Source of the DNA: Dromiciops gliroides
Taxonomy: Eukaryota; Chordata; Mammalia; Microbiotheria; Microbiotheriidae
Assembly (NCBI RefSeq): GCF_019393635.1
Contig: NC_057861.1
Coordinates: 301,155,468 to 301,219,467 of the forward strand
DNA length: 64,000 nucleotides
Direction of reading: 5' to 3'
How positions within the stretch are numbered: position 1 is the stretch's first letter; each line of letters starts with the position of its first letter. Both the position numbers and the translations under genes were made by a program. Below the pieces are notes generated by a model. The model did not search any database, was not told the DNA's origin, and was given only the letters and a program-made list of their open reading frames with translations. Positions 51,060-63,400 of this stretch are shown here, in pieces.

Positions 51060-51480
51060 CTCAATCCCGCGAGTTTGGAGGCTCTAGAGTCAGCTCCCCC
51101 CCCGCCGCACTTTACGACAGACCTCAGATGTCGCACTGGCACGGCCGTAAAGCAGGCGGAGCTCGGGATTCCGCCGCCAGGTTACCCAGCAACGACCTAA
51201 ACTCCCGGGAAGTCTCCCAACCACCGGCGGGCTCTTCTCTCACCCGGAGCTGGGTAGGCGCGTCCCCAGCCTCGCGTCGGGCCCGCGCGCGCTCCCGCCC
51301 CGGCACCAGTTGACCAGCGCAGCCATGGAACAGGAGGACAGGGAAGCGGCTGCGGCGGCGGGAGCGGGAGACTTCGGAGGCTCCGAGGAGCTCTGCCGCA
51401 TAGACCAGGCCATCTGCAGGTAAGGGACGCGCCCGCCCCAGGCCTGGTCCGGCCTCGTGGGGCTGCCCCGGAGCAGCACC
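51060..51480. promoter_or_regulatory. CpG island promoter of LRRCC1
   Basis: About 420 bp of GC-rich sequence dense in CG dinucleotides (for example GGCGCGTCC, GCCCGCGCGCGCTC) stands alone in an otherwise AT-rich, CpG-poor window. It covers the region just upstream of the LRRCC1 start codon, exon 1 and the first bases of intron 1. No TATA box is evident, as usual for housekeeping genes. No divergent gene was recognised on the minus strand. Confidence 0.8.
51325..51419 (+). CDS. LRRCC1: LRRCC1 coding exon 1
   Basis: The ATG at 51325 lies in GCAGCCATGG, a near-ideal Kozak context, inside a CpG island. It encodes an acidic, alanine-rich leader ending ELCRIDQAIC and two bases of a Ser codon. The donor is GTAAGG at 51420. 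The human protein has a comparable short alanine-rich acidic leader before its first repeat, so little sequence identity is expected here. Confidence 0.82.
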
Positions 51481-54400
51481 CGCTGGACTCTTTGCTGGAT
51501 CCAAATTGCGGGTGTGCGGAGCTGGATTCCCACCATCAGCATCAATCTGTCAATCAAGAATCACTTATTAACCGCTTACTGTGTGCCAAGCGCTGGGTAA
51601 TAATAATAGCCTGTATTCATGGAGCGCGCTAAAAAGGCATTATACAATTATAAGATATCAGATAATTTACCTAAGATAAGTGTCCTTATAATCATAAAAC
51701 ATGCTTCTGGCTGCTAGGTGGGCTTAAGACCAAGTCTCAGATTCCTTAGGTACTAACAGTGTGACTCTGGGTAAGATATTTAACCTCAGTCTCAGTTTTC
51801 TCATCTGTTATTACACTATGCAAACCTTGAAGCTCCTTTATTAAGCTATTGTTATCATCGCACAAAAAGCCCTTCCCCAGGTAGCTGCTACTGTGATTCC
51901 CATTTGTATAGACGAAGAAACTGAGGCTGAGGGGGAGTGAAGAGATTTTGCCCAGGGTCACCTAGCTAGGAAGCAAGACCTCGGAACTCAGAACTTAATG
52001 ACGCCCCAAGTCAGCGTTCTATTCAAGCCACTCCGCTGTAAACATTGAAGTGCTATACGTGCCGCTGAAAGACTTCAATATACTAATCCAATTCATAGCT
52101 GATAGACCCGAGGTTCAACCATCAAAACCATCGAGGTTAAGTGGCTTGCTCCTAGTGAACAGGTTGTTTGGCTTTGGAATCCAAAAGCCTTGGGTTCAAG
52201 TCCCCTCCTTTGGTACAGACTAGCAGCACTTAGTTACCATCAGAAAATCCTTTACCTCTCCGGCAGCCCAATTCTTCATCTATAAAATGGGGATGCTTGG
52301 GGCAGCTAGATGGCGCAGTGGGATAGAGCACCAGCCCTGGATTCAGGAGTAACCTGAGTTCAAATCCGGTCTCTGACACTTAACACTTACTAGCTGTGTG
52401 GCCCTGGGCAAGTCACTTAAACCCCAATTGCCTAACTAAAAATAAAAAATAAAAAAATTAGTATTAAAAAAAATAAAATGGGAGGCTCATAATACTTTTT
52501 AGTACCTATTTCAGAGGTGTTGTGAGGCTCAAATACGATAATGTATGTAAAAGGGCTTGGCAGGGCTTTAAATTGCCATGTAAGTGTCTGTTATATTTTC
52601 TATCTAGATCTATGATTTCATTGGTGTAGGGAAATCATCATGGGGAAATTCTCTTTGCCAGTGCACGGCAGGTATCTTCACTGCAATTAGAGGCAGCTCA
52701 GTGGTGGAGTGGAGTAAGGAAGGACCTTTCTCATTTCTTCTCAGACACTTATTAGTTGTGTCATCCTGGGCAAGTTACTGAACTTCTATTTGCCTCAGTT
52801 CCATACTAGAGATGGTAATAATAGTATCTATTTCCAGAATTGCTTTAAGAATCAAATAAGATAATAATAGTTTTAAAGCCCTTTGTAAAACCTTAAAATA
52901 CCACATAAATGCTAAGTGACTTGTCCAGGGATGAACATCCAGTATTGTGGAGTGGGGTGCAGGGATTGAATCTTCTCGACTCAGTTATTATCCAGATTCA
53001 CACAGATAATAATTAGAGAGAGGAGCTGAATCCATGTCTCCTGATTTCTATTCCTCATTGCTTTTTTTTTTTTTTTTTAGTGTGGCAATTGGTGTTAAGT
53101 GACTTGCCCAGGGTCACACAGCTAGTAAGTGTTAAGTGTCTGAGGCCGGATTTGAACTCAGGTACTCCTGACTCCAGGGCCGGTGCTCTATTCCACTGCA
53201 CCATCTAGCTCGCCCCCCCTCATTGCTTATTCTCACAGTGGCATGATGCTAAGCTTAGGCATATAACCTGGCCTTGTGATATCATTAATATAGGGATCTC
53301 CCCAGATGAACAGACTCCCTCTACTACTTCGGCTGGCACCTTCTCTACAACTTACAGTATTAGCTGTCTAACTCTACAGAGGTTAAGTGACTTGGCCAGA
53401 GTCCACAGCCAGTTGGTGTCAGAGGGGGTTTGACAGCCAGCTCTCTATACAACTTCAGGTTAACTCTCCATGCTGGGGATAGGAGGATGAAACAAAAAAT
53501 GTTCCTTGCCCTTCAGGAAGTTTACAGACCAAAAGAGAGATAAGACATATGTACAGATGATTTAGAAGTCCAGATATGTAGAAGTACATAGGAGGGGTGG
53601 CAGCTAGGTGGTACAGTGGATTAAGCACTGGCCCTGGATTCAGGAGGACCTGAGTTCAAATCCAGCCTCAGACACTTGACACTTATTAGCTGTGTGACCC
53701 TGGGCAAGTCACTTAACCCTCATTGCCATGAGAAGAAGAAGGAGGAGGAGGAGGAGGAGGAGGAGGAGAAGGATCATTGGAAAAAGTTGAGATGGAGTAC
53801 TGAGTAATTAGTGCTAGAGTGATACAGGAAAATTTAATGGAAACGTATTTCTCTTATACTGTTATGACAAAAACAGAGACCATATAGAAATTTTATGCAA
53901 CAAGCTAACCTAGCAAGGGTTTATTCTGAAGTCAGCATATATTCAGCTTGGTCTGCTCTTGCGTTCTATACTAAGGGGGTTCAACATAAATGTTGATACT
54001 CCATCAAATATCCTAACTCCTCAGTTCAACAGATTACTTATTTGTAATAATTACTCCTCCACCCCACCTTATGGTCATATCTTTGATCTTGCCATTGCCC
54101 AGAGTATTCTGCCTTTATGTTCATGAATACTTATATTCCTTTGTCTGTCTGGTCATTATCTTTTGTCATTCTGTCTTTCCCTATGCCCCAAAAGTCATAG
54201 CCCTAATTCTTCAGCTTCAACATGACCTTTAATCCCTTCATTCTTCAGTTTTTTTTCCAGGCCATCACCCCTGTGCTGACTACTCTCTCTTCCCTTCCCC
54301 ATCTTAACCTTTGATGACCCAGTTAATGCTATATATATTCAGTCTTTTTTTTTTTTTTTTGCAGGGCAATGATGGTTAAGTGACTTGCTCAGGGTCACAC

Positions 54401-57400
54401 AGCTAGTGTCAAGTGTCTGAATCTGGATTTGAACTCAGGTCCTCATGGGTCCAGGGCTGGTGCTTTATCCACTGTGCCACCTAGCTGCCCCCAGTCTTTT
54501 TCTTTTTTTCCAAGTATATGTCAGACTCTGTGACCCTGTTTGGTGTTTTCTGGGCAAAAATACTGGAGTGGTTTGCCATATCATTTTCTAGATGAGGAAA
54601 TTGAGACAAACAGGGTTAAATCACTTTCCCAGGGTCACACATCTAGTAAGCATCTGAGGCCAGATTTGAACTCAGGTCTTCCTGACTCTAAGACCTCACT
54701 TTACCCACTGTGCCACCTAGCTGCTTCCACTTTACACCACTGAAATTCCTTGCTCCTTTATGCTTTTGCTTATCTTACCCTGCCAAGATGCAGCCTCAAA
54801 CTATTCTCACTATCTGCCTTTTCCACCTTCAAATCACATTTGACCTACAGTTGTAGAAATCACAAAACCATGCTGACTGGGCCACTACAGATGTAAAGCA
54901 GTCTTTTTACATTTTCCCAAGTGGGAGTCATTATCCCCACTTACCACAATGGCTTTTCCAACCTTTTTCATTCCTCCCAAACCTCCTATGGCTGCCTCAC
55001 CTCTTCCCTATGTCCAGCTAAAAACCCTGGCCTCATTTTTCACTGAAAAAACTGAAGCCATTTGCTGAGACCTTATCTCCCCTTCCCATCTCCTGTCACT
55101 CGTATGCCATACCCAGTTATTTACTCCTTCACTCCTGTCTCATTTGTAAAGGTAACCCCTTCTTAGCAAGTCAAACCCCTCTACAGGCACAAGTGATCCC
55201 ATTTCATCTCACCTTCAGCAGATTACCTGCTCTGTTTACCCCACCCCCCATTACACTTTTAGTTTCTTCCCTGACTACTGGCTGTTTCCTGCTTCCTACA
55301 AACTTACCCCATTATCCTTATAAACCTCACTTGATCTGTCCACTCCATCAATATCTCTCTCCCTTTCATGGCTAACCTCCTTAAGAAAGCCATGTCAGGG
55401 GCAGCTAGGTGGCACAGTGGATAGATCACTGGCCCTGGAGTCAAGTGACACTTGACACTTACTTACTAGCTGTGTGACCCTGGGCAAGTCACTTAACCAC
55501 AATTACCTTACCAAAAAAAAAAAAAGAAACGAAAGAAAGCCATGTACAATCGTAGCTCCCACTTCTTTTCCTCTTAGTATCTTCTTAACTCTGATTACTG
55601 TTGGCTTCCAAACCCATAATTCACTTAAATTGCTTTCTCCAAAGTTACCAATGATCTTAGTGGTTTTAATGTAATGGCCTTTTCTCAGTTTCTCATCCTT
55701 CTTGAACTTTTTACATCCTTAGCACTATCAGTCACCTTCACCTCCTTGATGCTCTCTTTTCTCAGGTTTTCATGTTGACTGGCTTCCTCCAACTTGTGTG
55801 ACCACTCCCTCCTCATTCTCCTTAACTGGCTTCTTTATCTAGACCATCTCTCAGTAACCATAGGTTGTCTCTCAAGGCTCTGTCCTGGTCTCTCTCTCTT
55901 CTCACTCTCGTACTATTTTGCTTTGTGATCTCATCAGCTTCCAAGGATTCAATGATCATCTCTTAGTTGTTGTTGCTTGTTGTTGTTGTTTTTCACGTGG
56001 GGCAGTGAAGGTTAAATGACTTGCCCAGGGTCACACAGCTAGTAAGTGTCAAGCGTCTGAGGCACTACCTAGCTGCCCTCTCAATGATCATCTCTATGCA
56101 TATGATTCTCAGATCTACTAATCCAGCCCTAACATCTCTCCTGACCTCCAGTCCAGCATCTCCAATTGATAACTTATCTATGTCTATATGCGGGCAGATA
56201 AATACAGATACAGATATTTGTTGTTTATATGTTGTCTCCCCCATTAAAATGTGAGTTCCTTTGGGGCAGGGATTGTGTGTTTGTTTGTTTTTTGTTTTGT
56301 TTTCTTTGCCTGATGGACTGTTCAAAAAGCCAATACAACAAGGTGGGGTTAACTGGCCTTTATAAGTTTTGTGAAGCATGAGAGAACAGAGAAAAGAAAG
56401 AATCACATATGGAAAACAAAATGATTGGTTACAAAGACTGAAGTATCATAGGTGGTAATAACAATATGATTAGCTGGACATTTGGGGCTAGTAACAGCTT
56501 CCATCCTGCTGTCCCGAAAGATTGATTTGGAACAGAGATTAGACCTCTTGGCAGCATTCTGTAAGGCTCCTTAGTGGATAACAGGCCTCTCTTAATTGTA
56601 CATGGGTGTTCAAGGCTGTATAGAGATAACAGGTTTCTTTCAATTAAAGGGATTTTTAGGAAAACCACTTTTAAACTTAATTCAGAGAGGAAAACTGAAC
56701 TTCTGGACTCATGAACTTCCAAACTTAACTCAGAAACAGAAAGAATATGGCAGTTACAGATAGGATTAATTACAGCATGGAATCAAAACAGAAAATCAAA
56801 GATTACTATTTTATTTTATCCTCTCTCCTGAACTATTTCAGTATCCCTTGACTCAGTTTTTTCTTCCTCCCCCCATCCAAGATCCATTCTGTCATCTCTG
56901 CAGCTGTCAAATTGAGATTCCTAAAGCACACTTCTAACCATATCATTCCTTTGCTCAGGAACCTTCAGTGACTCCTTGTGTACTCTAGCATTTATTTAAG
57001 CCCATCAAAGAAATTTACTCTGGACCTATCTTTCTGGAGTAATTTCTTGTCATTCCCTTCACATACTCTAGTTGAATGACTTATCTGCTGTTCTCTGTAC
57101 ATGATATTCTAATTCCCCACTTTCTAGCTTTAGCAAAGGCTCCTCTTTATGCAGTATTGCACCCCTATTTCACTTCCACTCTTTAGAATTCCTAGTTTCC
57201 CCCTTCAAGGCCCTGCTCATATTTTGGGGGACAACGTGGGCTTAATGAGAGCATGTTGAATTTGAGGTCCTAGTGACACTGGGTGGAAATGTACAAATAG
57301 GTAGTTGGAGGTATACTCCTGGAGCTCTGGAGAAAAGTTAGAGCTGAGATAACTATTTGGGAGTACCATATAGGAAATAGTTGAAGAAAGATGAGATTAT

Positions 57401-60400
57401 CAAAGGAAGTATACAACAAGAAGAAAATTTTAATTCATTTTTATAGTGCCTTGAGATTTACAGAGTGTTTTCATCACAACAATCCTGTGAAATAGGTAAA
57501 AAATTAGTCTCCCTACTTTACAGAAAGAAAATTGAATCTTAGATCTGCTTAAATGCATTCAGCTAATGAGAGTCAGAACTTATATATAAATTTCCTGACT
57601 CTTGAGACCAGTGTTTTTTGGGGACAATACCACCAAATGCCTTGAGGGAACACTTGCCTTAAGTGGATTGGTAAGAGAAAAAAGACAGTGAGACAGTAAT
57701 AGGGGTAAGAAGAGAATCAGAACAATGTGATGTTTTATGTCTTGGCCAAATGTATGTGTGATCTTGAAATAGTATATTTAGGGAGAGGGTCATCAACAAT
57801 GTCAAATACTCCAAAGAGGTCAAGTGATGACCACTGGATTTCATGATGATAACTGATGATAATCTACATTGTAAGGCCTAAGGAAGAGCAAGTGATTAGA
57901 AAATAGCTAAGTTAGGCTAGATCATTTTTATTTAGTGAGGCAATTGGGGTTAAGTGACTTGCCCAGGGTCACACAGCTAGTAAGTGTTAAGGTCTGAGGC
58001 CCAGATTAGAACTCCCAGGTACCTCCTGACTCCAGGGCCAGTGAACTGCGCCACCCAGCTGCCTCCATAGATCATTTTTTAAAAGAAGTTAGCTGTGAAG
58101 GAGCAAAAGAAATAAGGTGTAGTTGGATAGCAGTAGGATTGGAGGGTGAAGGAAGAAGAGTTATGAGATCAATGAGGAAGAAATAATTACTAGAACAGGG
58201 TCCTAGATGATACTCATGGGAAGGGTATGCTGATGGGATCAAGGGCATAGACAGCCTAAGCAAGGAAGAAAGATGAATTCTTCTACTGGGACAAGAGTGA
58301 AGGAAAAGAAAATGCATGATAATACTCAGGAGTTTTGAGGTATAATACTGAAAGATTTCAGAACCCTGATAAATGTCATTATCAATCATTAATTTAGAGG
58401 ACTGATGATGAACTATGTCATCTGACTCAGCACAATGGAGATAGACTAGAAGTACAGAATCAGAAATATACTTTCATACATGGTCAATTTGTTGTTTTTT
58501 TTTTTACTTCATTGAATTTTTTTGTGACAGAAGAATTCTGTCGTGAGTGGAAGAATGGGAATGTAAATCAGTGGAAAGTTTTGGTGATGTTAGAGAAAAG
58601 TATCAGCAATGTAAAAAGTAGGATTACTTATTTAAATTAATTAATTAATTAATTAATCGGTGAGCCAATTAGGGTTAAGTGACTTGCCAGGGTCACACAG
58701 CTTGTAACCCTGTACAAGGGTCCTGAGGCCAGATTTGAATCGGTCTCCTGAATCCAGGGCTGGTTCTCTATCTACTGTGCCACCTAGCTGCCCCAGGAAT
58801 TACTTTTTAAATGAATTGTAGGAGAAGAAACAAGTTGAGAGAGTTTTTGTCATTTTCTTCATCTCAGTGAAGTAGGTGGTTAAGGTCATTGATGTAAGTG
58901 AAGTAGGAAAGCAGTTGAGGAAAGTTGAAAAGGTGTGGAAAAGTTTTGGAACAGCTCTGGAGAATGAAATTGGTACCCAGTAAGTAGGAGAAGGAAAGCT
59001 TGTTGAGCAACAGTGAAGAAGACACAGATGAAATCATTAGCAATTCACTTAAAAAAAAAAAATCTTGGATGTGCTGGGAACAGTGCATGTTTTGCCTAGT
59101 TTCTTCTGTAAGGTACTATGTTGAATGCTATTCTTTCTGTTCTCTGCTATTCTGACCTTTCTTTCTCCCTCCATATTGCTACAGGTATCCATTGGTAAAG
59201 AGTGAACCTTCTATATTATTCCCTCCTACTGATTTTTACCCATTAGATTTTATTATACATTTTGTCCTTCATCAGGAACTAATGTTTTACCTCTCTAGTG
59301 CTAGAGAAAAGTAATGAGCTGTGAGGGGTTGTCTTAAGAATTTATGCTTCAGGGGCAGCTAGGTGGCGCAGTGAATAGAGCACTGGCCCTGGACTCAGGA
59401 GGACCTGAGTTCAAATCCAGTCTCAGACACTTGACACTTACTAGCTGTGTGACCCTGGGCAAGTCACTTAACCCCAATTGTCTCACACACAAAAAAAAGA
59501 AGAAGAATTTATGCTTCTTTTATTATCTAGCCTCACATTTACTTCATGGCATCCATAATGAGTTAGAAGACACTTTAAGGGGCAGCGAGGTGGTGCAGTG
59601 GATAAAGCACCAGCCCTGGATTCAGGAGGACCTGAGTTCAAACCTGGCCTCAGACACTTGACACTGACTAGCTGTGTGACCTTGGGCAAGTCACTTAACC
59701 CTCATTGACCTGGCCCCCCCCCCCCAAAAGAAGACACTTTAAAAGTTGTTGAAAACCTCCAGAATGTCCTTTCCAGTAATGTAAGTCTTCAAAAACCAAA
59801 ATTGATTGTTTTTCTGGCAGGAATTATTGTTGTGTGGTTCAGCCTGAAGATAGAAGGAGGGACTGAATGACCATTTATGTTCTATTCCTTACATATTATT
59901 CCATTTTAAATTTAAGATTTTTGTCACATATTTGGTAATGAAAAGGTAATTCCATGAAGCTCCACTATTATCTGTGTCCTGGCCGACATCTGTGACTGCT
60001 GCTGTTGCTCTTGCATTCTGACCACTGCCGCAGCATCCACCAAGGTGGAACATTAATTAACTCCTCTCAAAGCTTTGAACTCCTCTCAAGTCCCTGTTCT
60101 CACTGCCTATACTGGGCTAGGGAGTCCTTGATACTTAGTTTGGTAGAAATGTTTTCCTGAATTTCATACTTGGAACATATAAACAAATTACCTTTCCATT
60201 GCAAGGGCGGTAGGCCCTTCCCTCCTACACAGAAGTATGAACTCCAGAGGACCTGTGGAAAGGTTGTTGATCTCCTCAAAAGACATAAGGTCCAGTTGCC
60301 CTGGAAGGGAAAGTGACCCAGGAAAAATCAAGGTTCTTTTTGAATGTTATCAAGCAATCAAATTATATTCTCACACTCCCTTGTCCAAGCTAGAGAAAGG

Positions 60401-63400
60401 ATAAGAAAACACTTTGGAGTGAGAAGCAGGAGACAGAGTTCTAGTTCTGACATTGCCACAGACTCCGTTGCTGTTTAACCTCTCTGGGCAGCAACTTTCT
60501 CAACTACAAAATGAGTTCACAGATCATTGATTTAGAGCTGAAAGGTACCTGTAGAGTCATAGACTTAGATGCCCAGGGGGCCTTAGAAGGTCATTGAGGC
60601 CAGATCTTCATTTTACAAATAAGGAAACTGAGGCTGAGAAGTTACACAGCTACTAAATGTCTGAGACAGGCCTTCATGACTTGTAAGTCTAGTGCTGTAT
60701 CCACTACACCATACTTCCTTTCAAACATTAGTCTGTAATTTCTTAGTTTCCTGCCAGCTCTAGATTTTACTTATTCCATGAGTGATATTAATAGTGAGAA
60801 TTTCAGAGACTTTTCCATGGTAGTGGGAGAGATTTGGGAGTAGAATCTGGTTCTTGAGATACTGTCTTCTGCCTACCAAGGCTCTTCATCAACTTTTTAT
60901 AACATGATACTAACATAAAATAACATGCATAAAACCCTTGCATACCACAAAGCACAACATAAATAGAAGTTTTCATTATTGTGGTTTTGATGCACCTTGA
61001 GAAAAATTAATATCCAGGCACATTTGTCTCTGTTGTGTATGTCATATTTTCATTATTCTGAAATGCTGGTTTAGTTTCTAAAATCCACTGTGTACTGTAC
61101 ATGACTTAGTAAAGTAATAGGGCTTGTTTCTATTAAATAACATGATAATCCTATTAAAATTTATTTTATGTTTTATTTTTCATCAAACCTATTTTTCATA
61201 GCCTGCTGGAAGTATCTTTAAGTTCAAAACTTCATACAATCAACCTTCACTGCAATAATATCTCCAAGATTGAAGGCCTTTGTCATGTCTTGAATTTACG
61301 GCATTTAGACCTCTCATCTAATCAAATAAGTCAGATTGAAGGACTTGATACACTGACAAATTTATGTACTTTAAACTTGGCCTGCAATTTCATCACAAAA
61401 GTAGAAGGTAAGCGATTGGTACTCAATTTTATGTAGTACTTCAAATAAGTCTTACTGTTTACATTGGTTTGTTGTCTTGTGAGAGAAGAATGTGCATTTT
61501 CTTACTATGATTAATTGAAAATTAACCATAGGGTTTCTTACTAAACAGAATTCTTTTGCAAGGAAAATATCAAGCCTATTGTCACCATATCAAATTTTAA
61601 ATTTATTAAATGTTTTTTAAATGTTCTCAATAATAATGGATTTTGTTAGTTTTTCTGGCTTCATAAGGAATAATGACTACTAAAAATATTTTTGCTTGTT
61701 TTTTTGGAGTGATATTAACCATTTAAGTGTATGAAAAGTGATTCTTATCTTGAATTTTCATTTAAATTTTTTTTTAGGACTTGAAAAGTTATTGAACCTA
61801 ACTAGACTGAATTTATCTTATAATTATATACATGATCTTCAAGGTAAGTGAATTTGGAAATGAATGCTATGATACTAAAACAATTTAAATGTGATGAAGC
61901 ATTTCAGGGCAGGGTAGGTCAATGTTACTCTTTCTGTATAATTATATTTAAGTATATACCAATGCTTTTAACAGAGCATACTGCTTTTGCAGCTCATGGA
62001 CAAAGTCTATGTTCCTTCTTGCTGTTACTCAAAAATGGGCAAGCTGGAAGCCAAGAAGAATAGAATATTGTAGGTATAGCAAATGGGGATGATTTCTGTT
62101 ACTTAACTTCAACTGCAGAGGGTAACTTGGTGGGAATGGTTCAATTCCAATAAATTAGGTATATAAATCAATTTCAGGGGCAGCTAGGTGGCACAGTGGA
62201 TAAAGCACCGGCCCTGGATTCAGGAGGACCCAAGTTCAAATCTGGCCTCAGACACTTGACACTTACTAGCTATGTGACGCTGGCAAGTCACTTAACCCCC
62301 ATTGCCCCACGAAAAAAAAATCAATTTCAATTTGAAAAAAAGATTAAAAAAAACTTTAAAAGATCAATTCATAGACTTCTATGCATAGAAGTGGACATAT
62401 AAAGATAATAAAATTGTGAAACCTAAATAAGAAGAATATTGAATCCACTTCTCACAGGACCCAATCAACTCTGTGCCCCTGGTATTCACTACTCTAGAAA
62501 GGTTTTTTAGAATGCCAAGGGAATAAAACAATTTTACTGTATTGTTCTAATTTATCATAGGTTGATTGAGTTTCTTGCTTCCTTGAGAATGGGAATGAGT
62601 TCCAAACAAGTTTTTTACTCCATTCCTAAATCCTCAAGATATCGAATATAATTATTATTCAGCTTCTGGTAGTTATATATAACACATGACCCCTGCAGTC
62701 ATATTTCATCTTTCACTTTTTGCTTTTTCTCAAATATTTATTGAGTTCCTACTATGTATGAGAGACACTATGCTAAGTGCCATGCAGGATACAAGAGAAA
62801 AATAAGACATGATCCCTGCTAAATACTCAAACAGCTCTCGATAGGGTGATAAAACATATATTCAAATAACTATTAACACCAAGTAAAATATGAAATATGT
62901 TAAGAGGAGCTAAAATAAAATGCTTTAGGGAATTTAGAGATTTGTGGACTTGAACAGTCAGAAAAAACATATTGTAGAATGTAACACATGAGCTGGGTTT
63001 GTAAAATCATAGAAAATTAGAGCTATTTCAACAAAATAGACATTTTAATATCTGCTTCTAATTAGAATGTCGTTAATCTGTGGCTCTTTTGAAGGCATAT
63101 TTTCTTTAAAATGAATCATTCATTTTTTTTTGTTTTTGTTTTTGTTTTTGTTGTGGGGCAGTGAGGGTTAAGTGACTTGCCCAGGGTTACACAGCTAGTA
63201 AGTATCAAGCATCTGAGGCTAGATTTGAACTCAAGTCCTCCTGAATCCAGAGCCACCTATCTGCCCCTAAATTTTGTTTGTTTTTCTTTTCGTTTTTGTG
63301 GGGCAGTGAGGGTTAAGTGACTTGCCCAGGGTAAATCATTCAATTTTTAAAAAATGTCTTATTTTTTAATAATAGAATTATTGTATTCTTTTCCAGTTAC

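Larger units (their letters stand above)
54750..56275 (+). mobile_element. L2 LINE, long fragment with two SINE insertions
   Basis: CTTCTTGAACTTTTTACATC, TCAGTCACCTTCACCTCCTT, TTGTGATCTCATCAGCTTCC, then CAATGATCATCTCTATGCAT after a SINE; a 3'-end-like CCTTTGGGGCAGGGATTGTG closes it. It resumes as L2-like sequence at 56800. Confidence 0.7.
57655..59090 (+). repeat. Unclassified dispersed repeat, 3' modules, with SINE insertions
   Basis: AACAATGTCAAATACTCCAA, AGAGGTCAAGTGATGACCAC, later GGAAGAAAGATGAATTCTTC and AGGTGGTTAAGGTCATTGAT, AGGAAAGCAGTTGAGGAAAG. It looks like the downstream part of the family seen at 31820 and 13565. Interrupted by SINEs at 57930-58067 and 58636-58792. Confidence 0.5.

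Noticed and set aside
50948-51313. 121-codon plus-strand frame entering the CpG island
   Set aside because: Starts in a simple repeat and ends 12 bases before the LRRCC1 ATG in a different frame; composition artefact.
51124-51557. Two minus-strand open frames of 105-126 codons across the CpG island
   Set aside because: GC-rich sequence lacks stops by composition; they overlap LRRCC1 exon 1 in antisense and show no homology.
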